DNA from: Paramecium sonneborni
Taxonomy: Eukaryota; Ciliophora; Oligohymenophorea; Peniculida; Parameciidae
Direction of reading: 5' to 3'
Assembly (NCBI GenBank): GCA_905182985.1
Contig: CAJJDN010000014.1
Location: 62,001 to 126,000 of the forward strand
DNA length: 64,000 nt
Made by a program: the position numbers and the translations under genes. Positions 37,213 to 49,529 of the stretch are shown one piece after another. The notes beneath the pieces are model-generated. The model was not told the origin of the DNA. It saw only the letters and a program-made list of their open reading frames with translations, and ran no database searches. Every line of letters begins with the position of its first letter. The stretch's first letter is position 1.

Positions 37213-38038
37213 TCAATATTGCTCTATTAAATTCTTTAATTTTAGTAGTATATATAATTTACAAAAACTCATTAAAAGTGATTTTATAATATTGATTTGA
37301 TCTATTGTGAAATTCGTTTCATTAAACTTACTTTTATATGAGTGTTTACAAAATTCTGTTTTAAAAATTCTTTTTTCTTTTTTTTAAATAAAATCAAAGG
37401 AAAAAACCTTTAAGATATTTTCGTTTTATAAAATTCACAATTTTAGTATCAAAGTACTATTCCTTTATTTTTGTTACTTTGTCAATACTTTTCTTTCATC
37501 AACGAGAGCCAATATAAAATCACTATATTTAATTACTGTAATAATAAGATTTTTCTTATAAATCCTCTACAGTCTCGTAGTAGTTTTCAAATCTTTTAGC
37601 TATCAGCAATCAGTCTTTATTCTTGTGATTCTATAAATTTCTAAATAATTTAAGTTATTTCAAAATCGATTTTATAAATTTATCTGCAATCTTCAAATCA
37701 TCTTTTATTTATAATGGCAACTGTCTCCAAAGATCAACTAGACCATAATTCTATCAAGAGTTTTTAAGACTAACAAATGAATTTTAAAATTTTATTCGGT
37801 TGAAAAATGTTTTAATTTCATCCAATATAAAATTTAAATAAGTTATCTATTGATACGTTTGGTAAGAGTTTCGACATTATTCATAGGCATTCTATTCCAT
37901 TTGTAATTTATACTTACTTTTATTGTTGTTCAACTAATCTGATAGCTATCCAAAATAGATAAGTTTTAGATCTAAATTTATATTCTATTTAACTATATAA
38001 AATGTTCTATGGTTTTATAAGTATAATACCTTGTTCAT
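37213..38038 (-). pseudogene. Possible gene with an in-frame TGA
   Basis: Coding-like from MNKVLYLQNHRTFYIVKQNI through LNFILDEIKTFFNRIKFQNS to KHSYKSKFNETNFTIDQINI. One in-frame TGA is removed by a 24-nt intron (FQNSF joined to NYGLVDLW). Another TGA at 37610-37612, between KNKD and LLIAKRFENYY, has no GT..AG pair around it. The segment after KSYYYSN is not resolved. Either a pseudogene, a sequencing error, or an unrecognised splice. Helical, no family. Confidence 0.4.
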
Positions 38039-38785
38039 TCAAATAAGCGATAGATGAGAGTATCGTAAATTGGTTACAGACATTTTGATCTTAAAAGCTA
38101 ATTTGACATTATCCTTCTGTTAATGAATTTTTATGTTAATAAGTAATTTTCTTTATTTTAAAATTTAAATTCTCGATAAACCATTTAATTTTAATATTAT
38201 TGATTTTATATAACAACCAATTTAATTTATAAAAGATGAGAATTTGAATATAAATTATTTCTTTAAAGATTTGATAGATTTTTAATTTTCTATATATAAT
38301 TTACAAATTTTATTCCCTTTAATAACTTTATTTAATAAAAATGCATCATATTAATTTATCTTTGATTGAGAAAATATTAAAATCGTAATTTTAAAAGAAA
38401 AGTTGAAAAATTCTATTTCTGCAATAATAAAAATAATAAATATACATAATGAAAATTCAATTAAATTGAAGTAAATTAGGATATTTATATAAAGTAATTT
38501 ATACAAAATGAAAATAATTTTTATAAATAACATTCTTAAAAAATTGAATCGAAATACAAAGAGAAAATAATAAGATTCAATAATTTACAATGGATAAGTT
38601 CGAAATTTGAATAAAATCTACTTAATTGATCATATAGAAATATTTTGAATATGTATAAGATTTTGACAAATGATTTTTATTGAGATAATAAAGTCCATTT
38701 TGAGATGAGTTATTAAATGAGAAGGATTGGGAATAGTTTTGATAAAATAATATATGTAGATATAAGGAGTATTATAATCAGAATA
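38039..38785. other. AT-rich intergenic region upstream of tRNA-Gln
   Basis: Nothing supportable found on either strand; a short minus-strand frame at 38351-38533 has only low-complexity hydrophobic residues. Confidence 0.5.
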
Positions 38786-38857
38786 GGATCTATCGTATAG
38801 TGGTTAGTACCTGAGGCTCTAACCCTCAAGACCTTGGTTCGAGTCCAAGTAGGTCCT
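38786..38857 (+). tRNA. tRNA-Gln, anticodon CTA (reads UAG)
   Basis: 72 nt with a 7-bp acceptor stem (GGATCTA / TAGGTCC, one G-T pair), D arm GTAT..GTAC, anticodon stem TGAGG/CCTCA with loop CTCTAAC, and T arm CTTGG TTCGAGT CCAAG. The anticodon at 38819-38821 is CTA. It is followed by a run of eight T, a Pol III stop. In ciliates with reassigned UAG, this is a glutamine tRNA and explains the in-frame TAG codons of the neighbouring genes. CCA is not encoded. Confidence 0.95.
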
Positions 38858-38905
38858 TTTTTTTAAATTATAATTTTTTGAATAATAAATTTAACATATA
38901 ATAAA

Positions 38906-40939
38906 ATGTAAGAGGCATATGTGCTTCATGATCAATATAGGAATCAATCAATGTAGAATTACATAAGTGGATCTTCTCGTCCACTTTATTTTAAGCGACC
39001 TTTAGTACCAACAATGAGTGATACTCCTATAAAATTAAGTCAACCTCCAGTTTAATAGATAAAAGAATAAGTTCCACCTGCAAAAGTGACGATAGAGAGA
39101 GTAGATTGAGAATTAAATAATATAGGTTAAAGATGTTGAGATTTAAACAGACTATAGAGATGCTGAAGCTTAAACTGATCCTTATACTCCTGCTCATGAT
39201 TAAAATGAGGATTAAACAATAGAAATATTGGCTTTACAACATTTAAAATGGGATAAGGGTTTGCCTGCATCAATAGAGGAATTGGAATCAATAGAATGGA
39301 ATAGAGAAAAGGTGTGGTTTGAAAATGCATTGCCTCCGATATCAGATGAAGCATCGTTTAAATTAAGAAGAGTATTAATGAAGTCTTAGGAGGAGAGAGA
39401 ATGGAAGAAGAAAGAGACAGATATTAAAATGTACTAAAGTATTTTAAGTTGTTTTTAGAACATAAAATGAAAGACTATATTTATTATAGGAGGCATTAAA
39501 AGAAAGGGAAAAAGATGTAGAGGAGAAAAATGCTTAGAGAATAGAAAGCATAAAGATTAAGAAGACTGAATTAAAAAATAGAATGGTGGCTAAAATATAG
39601 AAGAGAAAAATAAAGATATTAAGAAAGATGTAAAAGAGTAGAAAGGAAATAGATAACGAAGATAAGGGAAGAGAAATTATAGAAGATTATGCAAACTTTG
39701 CTTCTAAGGTATATGCTGGAATTACAAGAGAAGGATTAAGTCTAGATAAAATAGCTAGCAAATATGAAGTTTAACCTGTTGCTTTAAATACCTATAAAGG
39801 GTTGACTGAATTATCAAGCACAATAAAACCATCAATATTAGAAACCACAGTAAATGTAGGATAATTCATAAAAACCATAGAGAAAGATTACACTAGATTA
39901 GAAATATAACATAAAATAGAAGTAAATAAAGCAAGGAATCAAATTTATGGATCAAATAATTAAGATTAATCAAATGAAAGTTAAGCAGATCATATAGGAA
40001 ATAAAAATATTATAATAAGACCACCTACACCTACATATAATTAAGAGTTTGAGAATGGAGATTTAAAGAAATAAGAAATTAAATTTGAGAATTATGAATA
40101 GTTTAAAGAAGAAGCAATTAAAAAATAGGGAGAAGATAAGAGAAATTCAGCAGTAGTTTTACTTTAGAGATTATTTAGAGGAAGAGCAATGCAGAATATA
40201 ATGTATGAAGGAAAGGAGAAAGTAAAGAATAATAATATTTAAATTAGAGAACAGCATTAATTGAGGAGTTATTAACAGTTGCAAAGATTCCAGATTTACC
40301 AGAGGCTGAATAAGAAGAAATATTAATGCAACAACATGAAGAAAAAGTAAAGAATGCTGCATTAGAAGCCATATAAGGAGAAGTGATTGCTGAAACTTTA
40401 GATATGTTGAGCAAAGAATTGTTGAGAATTAAATAGGAACGAAGAATATCATAAATGATGAAATCTGCAGAAGAAGATAGAAGATTAAGAGAAATATAGG
40501 AGGCAGGAACAAGATAGGCAGAATAGATACTTAGAGATAGAGAAGATGTTTAATATAATCAAATTATGAGAGTTCATTAAGGAACAGTCGATACTTATTT
40601 GCATTGGATATTTAAGAATACTATAGAATAAGGTATCTATATATATTATTTTTATAGCTGCCACAAGATAAGCTACAATAATGACAAATCTGAGGAAATC
40701 AAAAATGAATGCTCCTGTTGAGCATTTTGAAAGGAAGTATAATAGTGATGAAACCATTATTAAAGATCTTGTATAACAATTCTTAATCCCTAATGTTCAA
40801 AGGTCTAAATTATAAAAATAAAGTAATTTTAATTTAATAATAATAAGTATAAATTGAAGAAAGAAGATTTAATGAAGCCGCTAAGAAATCCATCTAAGCA
40901 ACCTTATCCTCAGCTGCTCAATAGCTTAATCAATAATGA
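38906..40939 (+). CDS. CFAP91: CFAP91 (MAATS1), ciliary spoke-associated protein
   Basis: About 634 aa with five introns of 25-28 nt. DVEIQTDYRDAEAQTDPYTP, ILALQHLKWDKGLPASIEEL, WFENALPPISDEASFKLRR, REIIEDYANFASKVYAGITR and VVLLQRLFRGRAMQNIMYEG are signatures of CFAP91/MAATS1. In cilia this protein belongs to the calmodulin- and spoke-associated complex at the base of radial spokes and is needed for motility. The N-terminus is shorter than in animals. The 3' end overlaps the last codons of a minus-strand gene by about 30 bp, which is unusual. Confidence 0.9.
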
Positions 40940-41593
40940 TTATAGATATTAAAAATATCCATTTTTTATGTAAATATTGATTAATTCATCTAAAAAATAA
41001 TGATATTATGATGCTTTACCTGAAACAATTAAATCAAGTGTCTACTTTATATTTTTAAGTTCGATCTAATTCTACAAATTTCTACTTTTGAATGTTTAAC
41101 GAACAATTGTAGCTGTACTTTATTGACTCATAACGTAACACTCCATAATTTTACATTAAGTCTCAATTTTAGGAGTACAAGTAGTGACAGCTGATACAAA
41201 ATAGCAATTTATTCCCATTTAACTTTATTAATTTATGCTTCTCAACAATTAGTTTGTTCTCTACATCTATTTGTGTGTTCCACCTTCAATCCAAACATAT
41301 TATTTAAATATTATTTATGTTTAATATTACTGTATTATCCATTCACATAACATGAAGAGTATGCAACAAAATCTTTTTAGCTTAAATTATTGGCATTGAC
41401 AGACATCAATTAATTAAATTAGATAAACTTTTACTTAAACAAATGTCTATATCTAAATGATATTAATTTTAAATCAATTACTTTATTTTAAAATGAATCT
41501 AATAATAGACTTTTTTCTAATTTAAATTTAAACTAATCTTTTTTTCTGATTGTATTATTTTGCAGCATTAAAATATAAATCATTCTCAGCCAT
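40910..41593 (-). CDS. Hidden unknown gene 3' to CFAP91
   Basis: A long frame without TGA: YVWIEGGTHKQMQRTNQLLR, GINCYFVSAVTTCTPKIETQ, CKIMECYVMSQQSTATIVRQ, DELINIYIKNGYFQYLQ. A possible first exon starts MAENDLYFNAAKQYNQKKRL, but joining it needs a 17-nt intron, shorter than usual, so the 5' part is doubtful. A 24-nt intron before LKRFCCILFMLCEWI and a 30-nt one before DELIN are plausible. Several Cys; no family recognised. The stop at 40910-40912 lies inside the last exon of CFAP91 on the other strand. Confidence 0.5.
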
Positions 41594-41765
41594 TTTAATT
41601 TAGAATCAAAATTATTTTAATTATTCTTAATTAGGAGGTTTTTTATTTAAATTCATTAGATAATGTTTATTTTATAAACAAAATTTTAAATTTTAGTAAA
41701 AATTAGTTTTGATTAATCCAAAAATATAATAAAATTATTCAATAATAAAAATATAATTTTATTAA

Positions 41766-43101
41766 TCAATTTGCGGAATCATTACTTCTATCGCGATTTT
41801 AATTAAAATTCAATGTTCTCTTTTATCTACTACCTCTTCTAAACATCAAATGAGTCTTTGGAGGTTCAAAGTAATCACTGTTTACATTGTTAAACTTTTC
41901 TTAAGGACTTTTTGAAATTAAATTAAATTATTTTCTAATTGGAACCACTTTAATATCTCTTGAAGTTTTTGGAGACATTTATTATTTTTTTGTATTAATT
42001 CTAAACATATTCTAACTTTAATTAAGTGTTCCAAGAAATTAAATAGAAATATTTTAAATAGATTTTTGAATCTCTTTATTGAAAAATGGATGTTGTAATA
42101 ATTATTTACATGTTCTAATTTACTAACCTTAATTAAAAATAATTGTTAAAAAATCAAAGCATTAATCAGATAAAGGTGGATCAATAAATTAAAAATCAAG
42201 TGTTCCTTAAAATTTATTCATCATAGCATCATTTATAGTCTATTCAAATTGAGAATTATTTCCAGTTAACAAATTATGCATCACAATTCCCAAGGACAAC
42301 ACATCATATTTGTTATAATATTACTTTTATTTTTCTTGATTTACTTATAAATATTGATAATCATCATTTTCAGGATTATAAAATTATTCAGCTTAATTAA
42401 AACCAATTAAACAAGGGTTAGATAAATCACGTTTTTATTTAAGTATTATGTTTGAAGTGCAAATTTATTTATGATATATATTAAGATTATGTAAATACTA
42501 GACAGCTTAAAACAGAGGTTCCATAACAATTTAGACTTAATTTTCCTTTAGTGGTTTTGAATTTTATATTATTTGTGAAAGTTTTTCTCCTTTTAGATAT
42601 TCCTATAATAAATAAATATGATTATTGCTTTCAAAAACTTCATAACAACTTAGAAGATGAGAATGTTCCAATAATCGAGTTATTTTCAACTCTTTAAGAA
42701 AATTTTTTGATTCATAATTGTTTGTCAATAATCTATTTTTATCAAATACTTTAACTGCATATTCTTACTTAGTTACTTAATTTCTTGCTTTATAAATCTA
42801 TAAATTAAATTAAACAAGATATACTATTGTTGAATATCCTTCCCCTAATTTGTTATAAAGTTAATATCTTGAACCAAAATCTAGTTATATTGTATATTTC
42901 TTCATCACATTTATCCATTCATCAAGTTAACCAAAAATTTCAAAACTTACACCATTTTTACTTAGCTTAACTCCAAATAATCCTGTTTTTGGATGAACTA
43001 TTTTTTACATACAAACATTAGCTAAATTTATGTATTTCTTTATATTCTTTAAATTTTATTACATCCTCTCCAATTTTGATAAAATTTTCACTTATAGACA
43101 T
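41766..43101 (-). CDS. PH-like domain pseudokinase (HRD to HKQ, DFG lost)
   Basis: About 428 aa with introns of 25 and 27 nt. PH-like part: TGLFGVKLSKNGVSFEIFGQ then LDEWINVMKKY. The kinase part keeps the glycine loop GEGYSTI and lysine YAVKVFDKNRL. The catalytic loop reads YHKQICTSNIIL and the magnesium motif region reads LIGFNQAEQF, so both HRD Asp and DFG are gone. No APE motif. The helical C-lobe is otherwise full length and the frame is open. The intron after the glycine loop sits at the same place as in the 3.0 kb paralog. Confidence 0.8.
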
Positions 43102-43641
43102 TTGTTTGATTACTAGCCTGTTTTGACAACTAATTTAAAATTCGCTTGAATATTAAGCCACAAATGGATTAGGACAAAATTTTTAGAATAAAGAAGTATG
43201 ATTATTGAAATAGGAATCAACTGAACCAATTTACAAAAGTTATTGCTTTATCATAAAATATTTATTGTTATAAAATAAATAAATTGAAAGTTAATTTTTA
43301 CTATTTTTTCATAATCTTATAATGTTTACTCTATGAGAAACATTTCAAATTAGAATTATATTCTTCTTTTTGATTTAAGAAATATCTTATTTCTGAATAT
43401 TTTAATTTCAATTATAAAGTTAAATTATAAAAATGTAAAAGGAAAGAGAATGAAAATTCTAATAATAGTTTATTTATAAACTTTTAATGTTCATTTTCAA
43501 ATTCTATCATAGTATCACTACTACAAAAAATAATTATATTGAATTTTTATAACTAGAAAAACAATAAATCTTTAGTATGACTCTGGACTGATTGGATTTT
43601 TAATGATCATAAATGTTAGTATAAATACAAAAATGATTAAA

Positions 43642-44982
43642 TCATTAGATTTTTTATTTCATTTTAGGTAAAATACTCATTCTAGGTAATTGGTATAAAT
43701 TGCTTGATCTTTTTTCTAATGTTTATGAAGGGGGTTTAAGAACTTTTTCAAATTTGTGTAACTTTGACATTCTATGAGGAGTTATGTTTGGTTTTCTTTA
43801 TGATAAGCTTCTTGAACTACTCTGTCTATTTTCAATAAATGGTAGGGTGTGTACTCTTGATTTTACATCTAATGAATCATCATCCAAATGAGTTAAACTT
43901 GTTTTTTCATTAAGAGCTTAATATTTTAAAATAAAGTTTTTTGGTTCCAATTATTTTTTAAAAATATCACTTTTTAAGAGTTCAAGTGGAGTATTTGTTT
44001 CACTTATTTAAGTTTCAAAATCAGTAAGCAATAATTATTTAAGTAATTCTTCTAATTCTTTATCTACCTATTAAAAATTTAAAAGGCTTTTAATATCATC
44101 CATACAATTAGGTATATTGTATTAATTGAATTAATATCCAGTTAATAATTTTATCAAAATAATTCCTAACTATTGTAAGTCAGATATTTAATTTTTATCA
44201 TGTTTTAATGAAGGTCTCGAACTAAGTATTTTTTTATTATTATTTCTTGCCACATGTATTAAAATAACTTTAGAAAAATGTATGAGACATAAAGAATCAA
44301 GTTCTTATTAATTCTTAAAAGCTATCGACTTTAAAGTTACATCTCCATGAATAAACCCTTTTTTATGTAGTTCTTATAAACCATTCAATGTTTATTTAAC
44401 AATAAATATAATTTATTCTTAATTAAAATAAGTTTGAGAAATTTTATCATCTAAAGTGCCTCCTTCTAATAGTTCTTATATCAAATAAAGATGATTTGAA
44501 CTTTCAAACATCTCGTAAAATTTAATTAAATTTTTATGATCAACTTATCTCATGATTGTAACTTATTTTTTGATTAATTCAAGGAGATAATTAGAGCTTT
44601 TTAGTTTAACTTTATCGTATATTCTAACTGCATATAAAAATCCTGTAATTTTGTGTTTTATCTTGAATACCTTTCAAAAATGAATAATTGTATTACTTGA
44701 AATTAGCAGCCCTCTCCAATTTTCTTCAATATTTTATATTTTTATGATAAATTGGATTGTATAGCATATTTTTTAAGCACCTCAACCCAATTCTATACTT
44801 CACCGTACACATCCAGTTTTTCTCCATTTTTGCTTAATCTAAACCCTGTTTATTAGGTTCTAGGGTGGTAAAGAATTTCAAGAAACACATTTCTTACATC
44901 AAGATATTACTTTCATATTGATTTTTATTTTTACTTCTTCACCATATTTAATATAATGATCTCCAAGAAACAATGTTTTCAT
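43642..44982 (-). CDS. PH-like domain pseudokinase (VAIK to VR, DFG to HFS)
   Basis: About 430 aa. PH-like part: TGFRLSKNGEKLDVYGEV then NWVEVLKKYA. The nucleotide-binding lysine is replaced (YAVRIYDK). The catalytic loop reads HGDVTLKSIAF: Asp is kept, but the following Lys and Asn are lost. The magnesium motif reads IHFSK. A Ser-rich C-tail follows. It lies head to tail with the 41.8 kb gene, 541 bp apart, which suggests an old tandem duplication. The first exons are repeated at 45710-45930 by the gap artefact. Confidence 0.8.
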
Positions 44983-46656
44983 TATTAATCTATTTCGATT
45001 GACAACCTAAAGATTATCTTAGAACTGAAATTGTAACAGTGCTTATGGTCTTTTGATCCAAAATTCAGATGAATCATCCAAAATCGATTATGTTATAATG
45101 ATGGTTTAATTATTTTGAGATTATATCATTTAATAATATCAGTGAGAGGGAATATTATCGATAAATATATACTGGAAGTTCTAATATAACAAAAATTCAT
45201 AATTTGAATTCAGTTCTTGTTAAAATTTATAATAAAAACGAATAATTAATTCAAATAATCTCTTTTGCTCTTTTGACTTAAAAAATAACTTTAAGCAATT
45301 AAATTTTCTCTTCAACATATAAGAATTAATATTTATGATAAAAAATATTTAATATATTAGTTAAACTTGCATTTTTCAAAGCTCTATCTGATTATTTAAG
45401 AAATTTCAGATGTAAATTTTATGGTTAAATAGAAATTTGTATTTTAATTTTTCAAAAATATATGCTACAAATATATAAATTGAAATAATTAAAATACATT
45501 TTGTTAACTCCTTTATCAATTTTAAAAAGTACTCATAGTTTCGCACTTGTTTTAATTTAAAAAAATAATCATTTATTTCAACTTCATATCTAAAAGGATG
45601 GCCATTTATATAGAATATTATAATTCTTTATTAATCTTTAAGAAAGATATTGAAATGATTAAAAATATTAAATATTTCATTATTTTAATACTATTCCTGC
45701 CAATTTAANTAGCATATTTTTTAAGCACCTCAACCCAATTCTATACTTCACCGTACACATCCAGTTTTTCTCCATTTTTGCTTAATCTAAACCCTGTTTA
45801 TTAGGTTCTAGGGTGGTAAAGAATTTCAAGAAACACATTTCTTACATCAAGATATTACTTTCATATTGATTTTTATTTTTACTTCTTCACCATATTTAAT
45901 ATAATGATCTCCAAGAAACAATGTTTTCATTATTAATCTATTTCGATTGACAACCTAAAGATTATCTTAGAACTGAAATTGTAACAGTGCTTATGGTCTT
46001 TTGATCCAAAATTCAGATGAATCATCCAAAATCGATTATGTTATAATGATGGTTTAATTATTTTGAGATTATATCATTTAATAATATCAGTGAGAGGGAA
46101 TATTATCGATAAATATATACTGGAAGTTCTAATATAACAAAAATTCATAATTTGAATTCAGTTCTTGTTAAAATTTATAATAAAAACGAATAATTAATTC
46201 AAATAATCTCTTTTGCTCTTTTGACTTAAAAAATAACTTTAAGCAATTAAATTTTCTCTTCAACATATAAGAATTAATATTTATGATAAAAAATATTTAA
46301 TATATTAGTTAAACTTGCATTTTTCAAAGCTCTATCTGATTATTTAAGAAATTTCAGATGTAAATTTTATGGTTAAATAGAAATTTGTATTTTAATTTTT
46401 CAAAAATATATGCTACAAATATATAAATTGAAATAATTAAAATACATTTTGTTAACTCCTTTATCAATTTTAAAAAGTACTCATAGTTTCGCACTTGTTT
46501 TAATTTAAAAAAATAATCATTTATTTCAACTTCATATCTAAAAGGATGGCCATTTATATAGAATATTATAATTCTTTATTAATCTTTAAGAAAGATATTG
46601 AAATGATTAAAAATATTAAATATTTCATTATTTTAATACTATTCCTGCCAATTTAA
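44762..46656. repeat. Direct repeat of 947 bp around a single N (45709)
   Basis: 44762-45708 and 45710-46656 match at offset 948. Both contain the 5' end of the 43.6 kb pseudokinase and its upstream AT-rich region. Beyond the gene start (45931-46656) no gene is seen. Unmerged contig overlap. Confidence 0.9.
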
Positions 46657-46892
46657 TTGGCCATTTATTACTTTTAAGAAAAAAAAAATGTAATAATTTT
46701 TGTGACATATATTTGGTAAAAAATATAATAGTATATTTAAAAAGGCTAAAATTAATAAGTTTTGGTTGTGCTTGAGTGTTATATAATAAAAATTCATAAT
46801 ATTTGTAATTTATAATTATAAATAAAAAGCCTCACATAGAAGAAAAACATTTTAAATCTTTTATTAAAAATATATTTTAAAAAAAAAATATT

Positions 46893-47309
46893 ATGGCTGA
46901 CTTGAAAGACAAGAAAGTAGAAGATGAATAATAAGTGAAAAAAATTAGAATGATTGTTACATCTAGAAGTGCTTAAGATTTAGAAAATTTCACTACTTAA
47001 GTCATTGAAAAGGCTAGAGGAATATAAGTAATGAATAAATTTCAACATTAAGAGAGATTAAGGATAGCAAGTTGTATTTAAAGGACCAGTTAGAATGCCA
47101 ACAAAACATCTTAAAATGACTGTCAGAAAGAGTCCATGTGGTGAAGGTTCAAAGACTTGGGATAGATTTGAAATGAGAGTAATAAACTTATATAAGGATA
47201 GATTCATAAAAGAGTAATTGATTTCTAATGCACATTACCAACATTCAAAGATATAACTAACTTCAAGATTGGCCCAGGAATTAATGTTGAATTAAACGTA
47301 GAATAATGA
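46893..47309 (+). CDS. RPS20: Small-subunit ribosomal protein uS10 (S20)
   Basis: 122 aa after two introns (25 and 23 nt). [60 protein letters not shown] and [13 protein letters not shown] match eukaryotic S20. The first intron lies between RGIQ and RDQGQQ. It sits in the head of the 40S subunit. Confidence 0.95.
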
Positions 47310-47465
47310 TTTGTGACATTATAAGAAATAATACATTAAACATTATACATTAATTTATATATCATTTCCCTCAAAGAACTATATCAATAAAATCATATAA
47401 ACGAATTTATTATGTAGTGATTATTTTTTATACAAAAACCTTTATCAATCAAACATAAAGTAGGT

Positions 47466-47693
47466 ATGAAGAAACAATTAATCGAACTAGAAACTGATAT
47501 TGATCAAATTATTTGCAAAATCAAATAGTTTTTATATTAAATTCATTTATCTCAATTATTCGACTTATTGTTTAAGATATCTAATGATTAATATTTATTA
47601 AATTTATATAAATAAATTGTAAAAAAATAGATATTAATTAAATAAAGAGAGTCCAATTATATTATTTTTAAACATTATTTTATTATAATTTGA
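47466..47693 (+). CDS. Possible small protein
   Basis: 75 codons from MKKQLIELETDIDQIICKIK to TGA at 47691-47693, uninterrupted when TAA and TAG are Gln. The Leu/Ile/Lys/Gln composition suits a short coiled coil but could be chance in AT-rich DNA. It lies in an otherwise empty stretch after uS10. Confidence 0.25.
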
Positions 47694-47902
47694 TAGGTTA
47701 TTTAATTCTAAAATAAGCATTCTTTTTATTTGTATTTTGAAAGAATTATTATAATTAATAAGCCTAATACTATAATGAACTATTAGAAATATATATTTGG
47801 ATTCTGATAAAAATTAAATTACAATATTAAATTATTATTATAAATAAAATATATATTATATATTATAATTTATAATATCTTTTTCGTATAATTAGATAAA
47901 TA

Positions 47903-48540
47903 TCAGATCATAAAAAGGCTGGAGATTTATACAATTATTGCATAGTACCTTGTCTTTCTTCCTTATTTAATATTATTTGTTGTAAAATTTACAGATAGTC
48001 TTATATAGACTTTTATAATGATTTTTTATAAAAATATGTGTAATAAGAAAAAATAATATGATTGATGAAATATGAAAACATGTTACATATCCACATATAT
48101 AAAAGAGAGTAATTAAAAAATCATTTCTTCTCCTCTAGATTAGTTAAACCTTCTTGAATTTATTCTTCTTAAACAAATTTCGATCTTCATAGATGACATA
48201 TTTTACTTTTTATATTGTACATTTTTAATGTCTTTCATTGACAGAAATATCTTTTTTTTTTGGTTTTTTTCAGAAGCATAAGTCTTATCAGTCTTTGTTT
48301 CTTTAGTTTTTTTGATGTTTTTCTTTATTTTATTACTTTTAGATAGTTCAAATGAGCTTTAGTCATTATTAGTCTCATCATTTTTTATAGTATTTTATTC
48401 TATAGTGGAGCACTCTTGAGGAGATTTAGGCGAAATTTAAGGACTCATTGATTAAGAATTGGTACAAGCATTTCTAAAAAAAAGTTAATAATACTATTTA
48501 CCTGATTGCTATCATTGAATTGTATTAGACTAACTATTGG
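47903..48540 (-). CDS. Lys/Ser-rich protein, unknown
   Basis: The core reads MSPQISPKSPQECSTIEQNT, then FELSKSNKIKKNIKKTKETK and KIFLSMKDIKNVQYKKQN, strongly basic and probably disordered, perhaps nuclear. A 28-nt intron joins the first exon (MLQQLVQYNSMIAIR) to NACTNSQS. The 3' end is uncertain: the first TGA after the basic core is at 47903, which adds a hydrophobic tail that may not be real. Confidence 0.5.
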
Positions 48541-49357
48541 AGCATGAGCTATTATTGAAGAAGGAATTGAGGATGCCAAAACAAGAATGAATTCATAATT
48601 TGCAAAAGAATATTTAAATCTGAAGATTCGAACTCTTAATACTTATATTGCACAAAATACGTATTAGCAAAAAATTTATGATGTTACAATCAGGTGTACA
48701 CAAAATATATTATTAAAAAATTTTTTATTAAATACACAAATAATAAATCATATTATTATACTTCATAATTAGATAGAGTTCCAGCTATTTGAAATTATAA
48801 TATACATATTTTTAATAATTAAATTATAATTTTTATTTGAAGAACTGAATTACAGTGTTTGTGTTTTTATTTGGTTGAATTATTAAAATAAATTGCATCA
48901 ACTTATATTCTGACTAATCTCATAATGGATATTATGGATTGCATAAATTATTTTTACATAGTTTTTCTTTTAAAAAGTATATTGATTTTATTAATGATAT
49001 ATCATAATTATTTCAAATAATGTTAACTGAATTATTAAAAACATTTCATTGGTGGAATGATTTTGATTGAAATATAAAAATAAGTATTGGTTTTAATAAA
49101 TTCAAATAAGAAAAGTGATTTATATTTGAAATGTATTTAAAGGATAAATAAGAGTTCTGATAGATAGAATTGAGGCAATATGAGAGAAAAATAAAAAGTA
49201 ATTTAAATCGAATTAACAAAGCAATAAAATAAATATATTAGGTTATTTTTTAATGGAATAAATATACTATAATTTGAATAAGAGTTAATAATGGCTTAAA
49301 TGAGACATAAATTTACAAGCATATTTAGGGATGAGATTGATATAAGTAATAGATATA
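48541..49357. other. AT-rich intergenic region upstream of tRNA-Ser
   Basis: No reading frame, RNA gene or repeat could be supported on either strand. Confidence 0.5.
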
Positions 49358-49438
49358 GACAACGTGGCCGAGTGGTTAAGGCGGCAGACTAGAAATCTGT
49401 TGGGGTTCCCCGCGTCAGTTCGAATCTGGCCGTTGTCG
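49358..49438 (+). tRNA. tRNA-Ser, anticodon AGA
   Basis: 81 nt with acceptor stem GACAACG/CGTTGTC, D arm with GTGGCCGAGTGGTTAAGGC, anticodon stem GCAGA/TCTGT with loop CTAGAAA (anticodon AGA), a long variable arm (TGGGGTTCCCCGC) as expected for serine, and T arm TCAGTTCGAATCTG. A run of nine T follows. Confidence 0.95.
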
Positions 49439-49529
49439 ATTTTTTTTTGTTAAAATAAAATCATAAATTTCTGTCTAAATTATTGATTTTAGGTATAGCG
49501 TATTAAGCACTATTTTTATTAAATATAAT

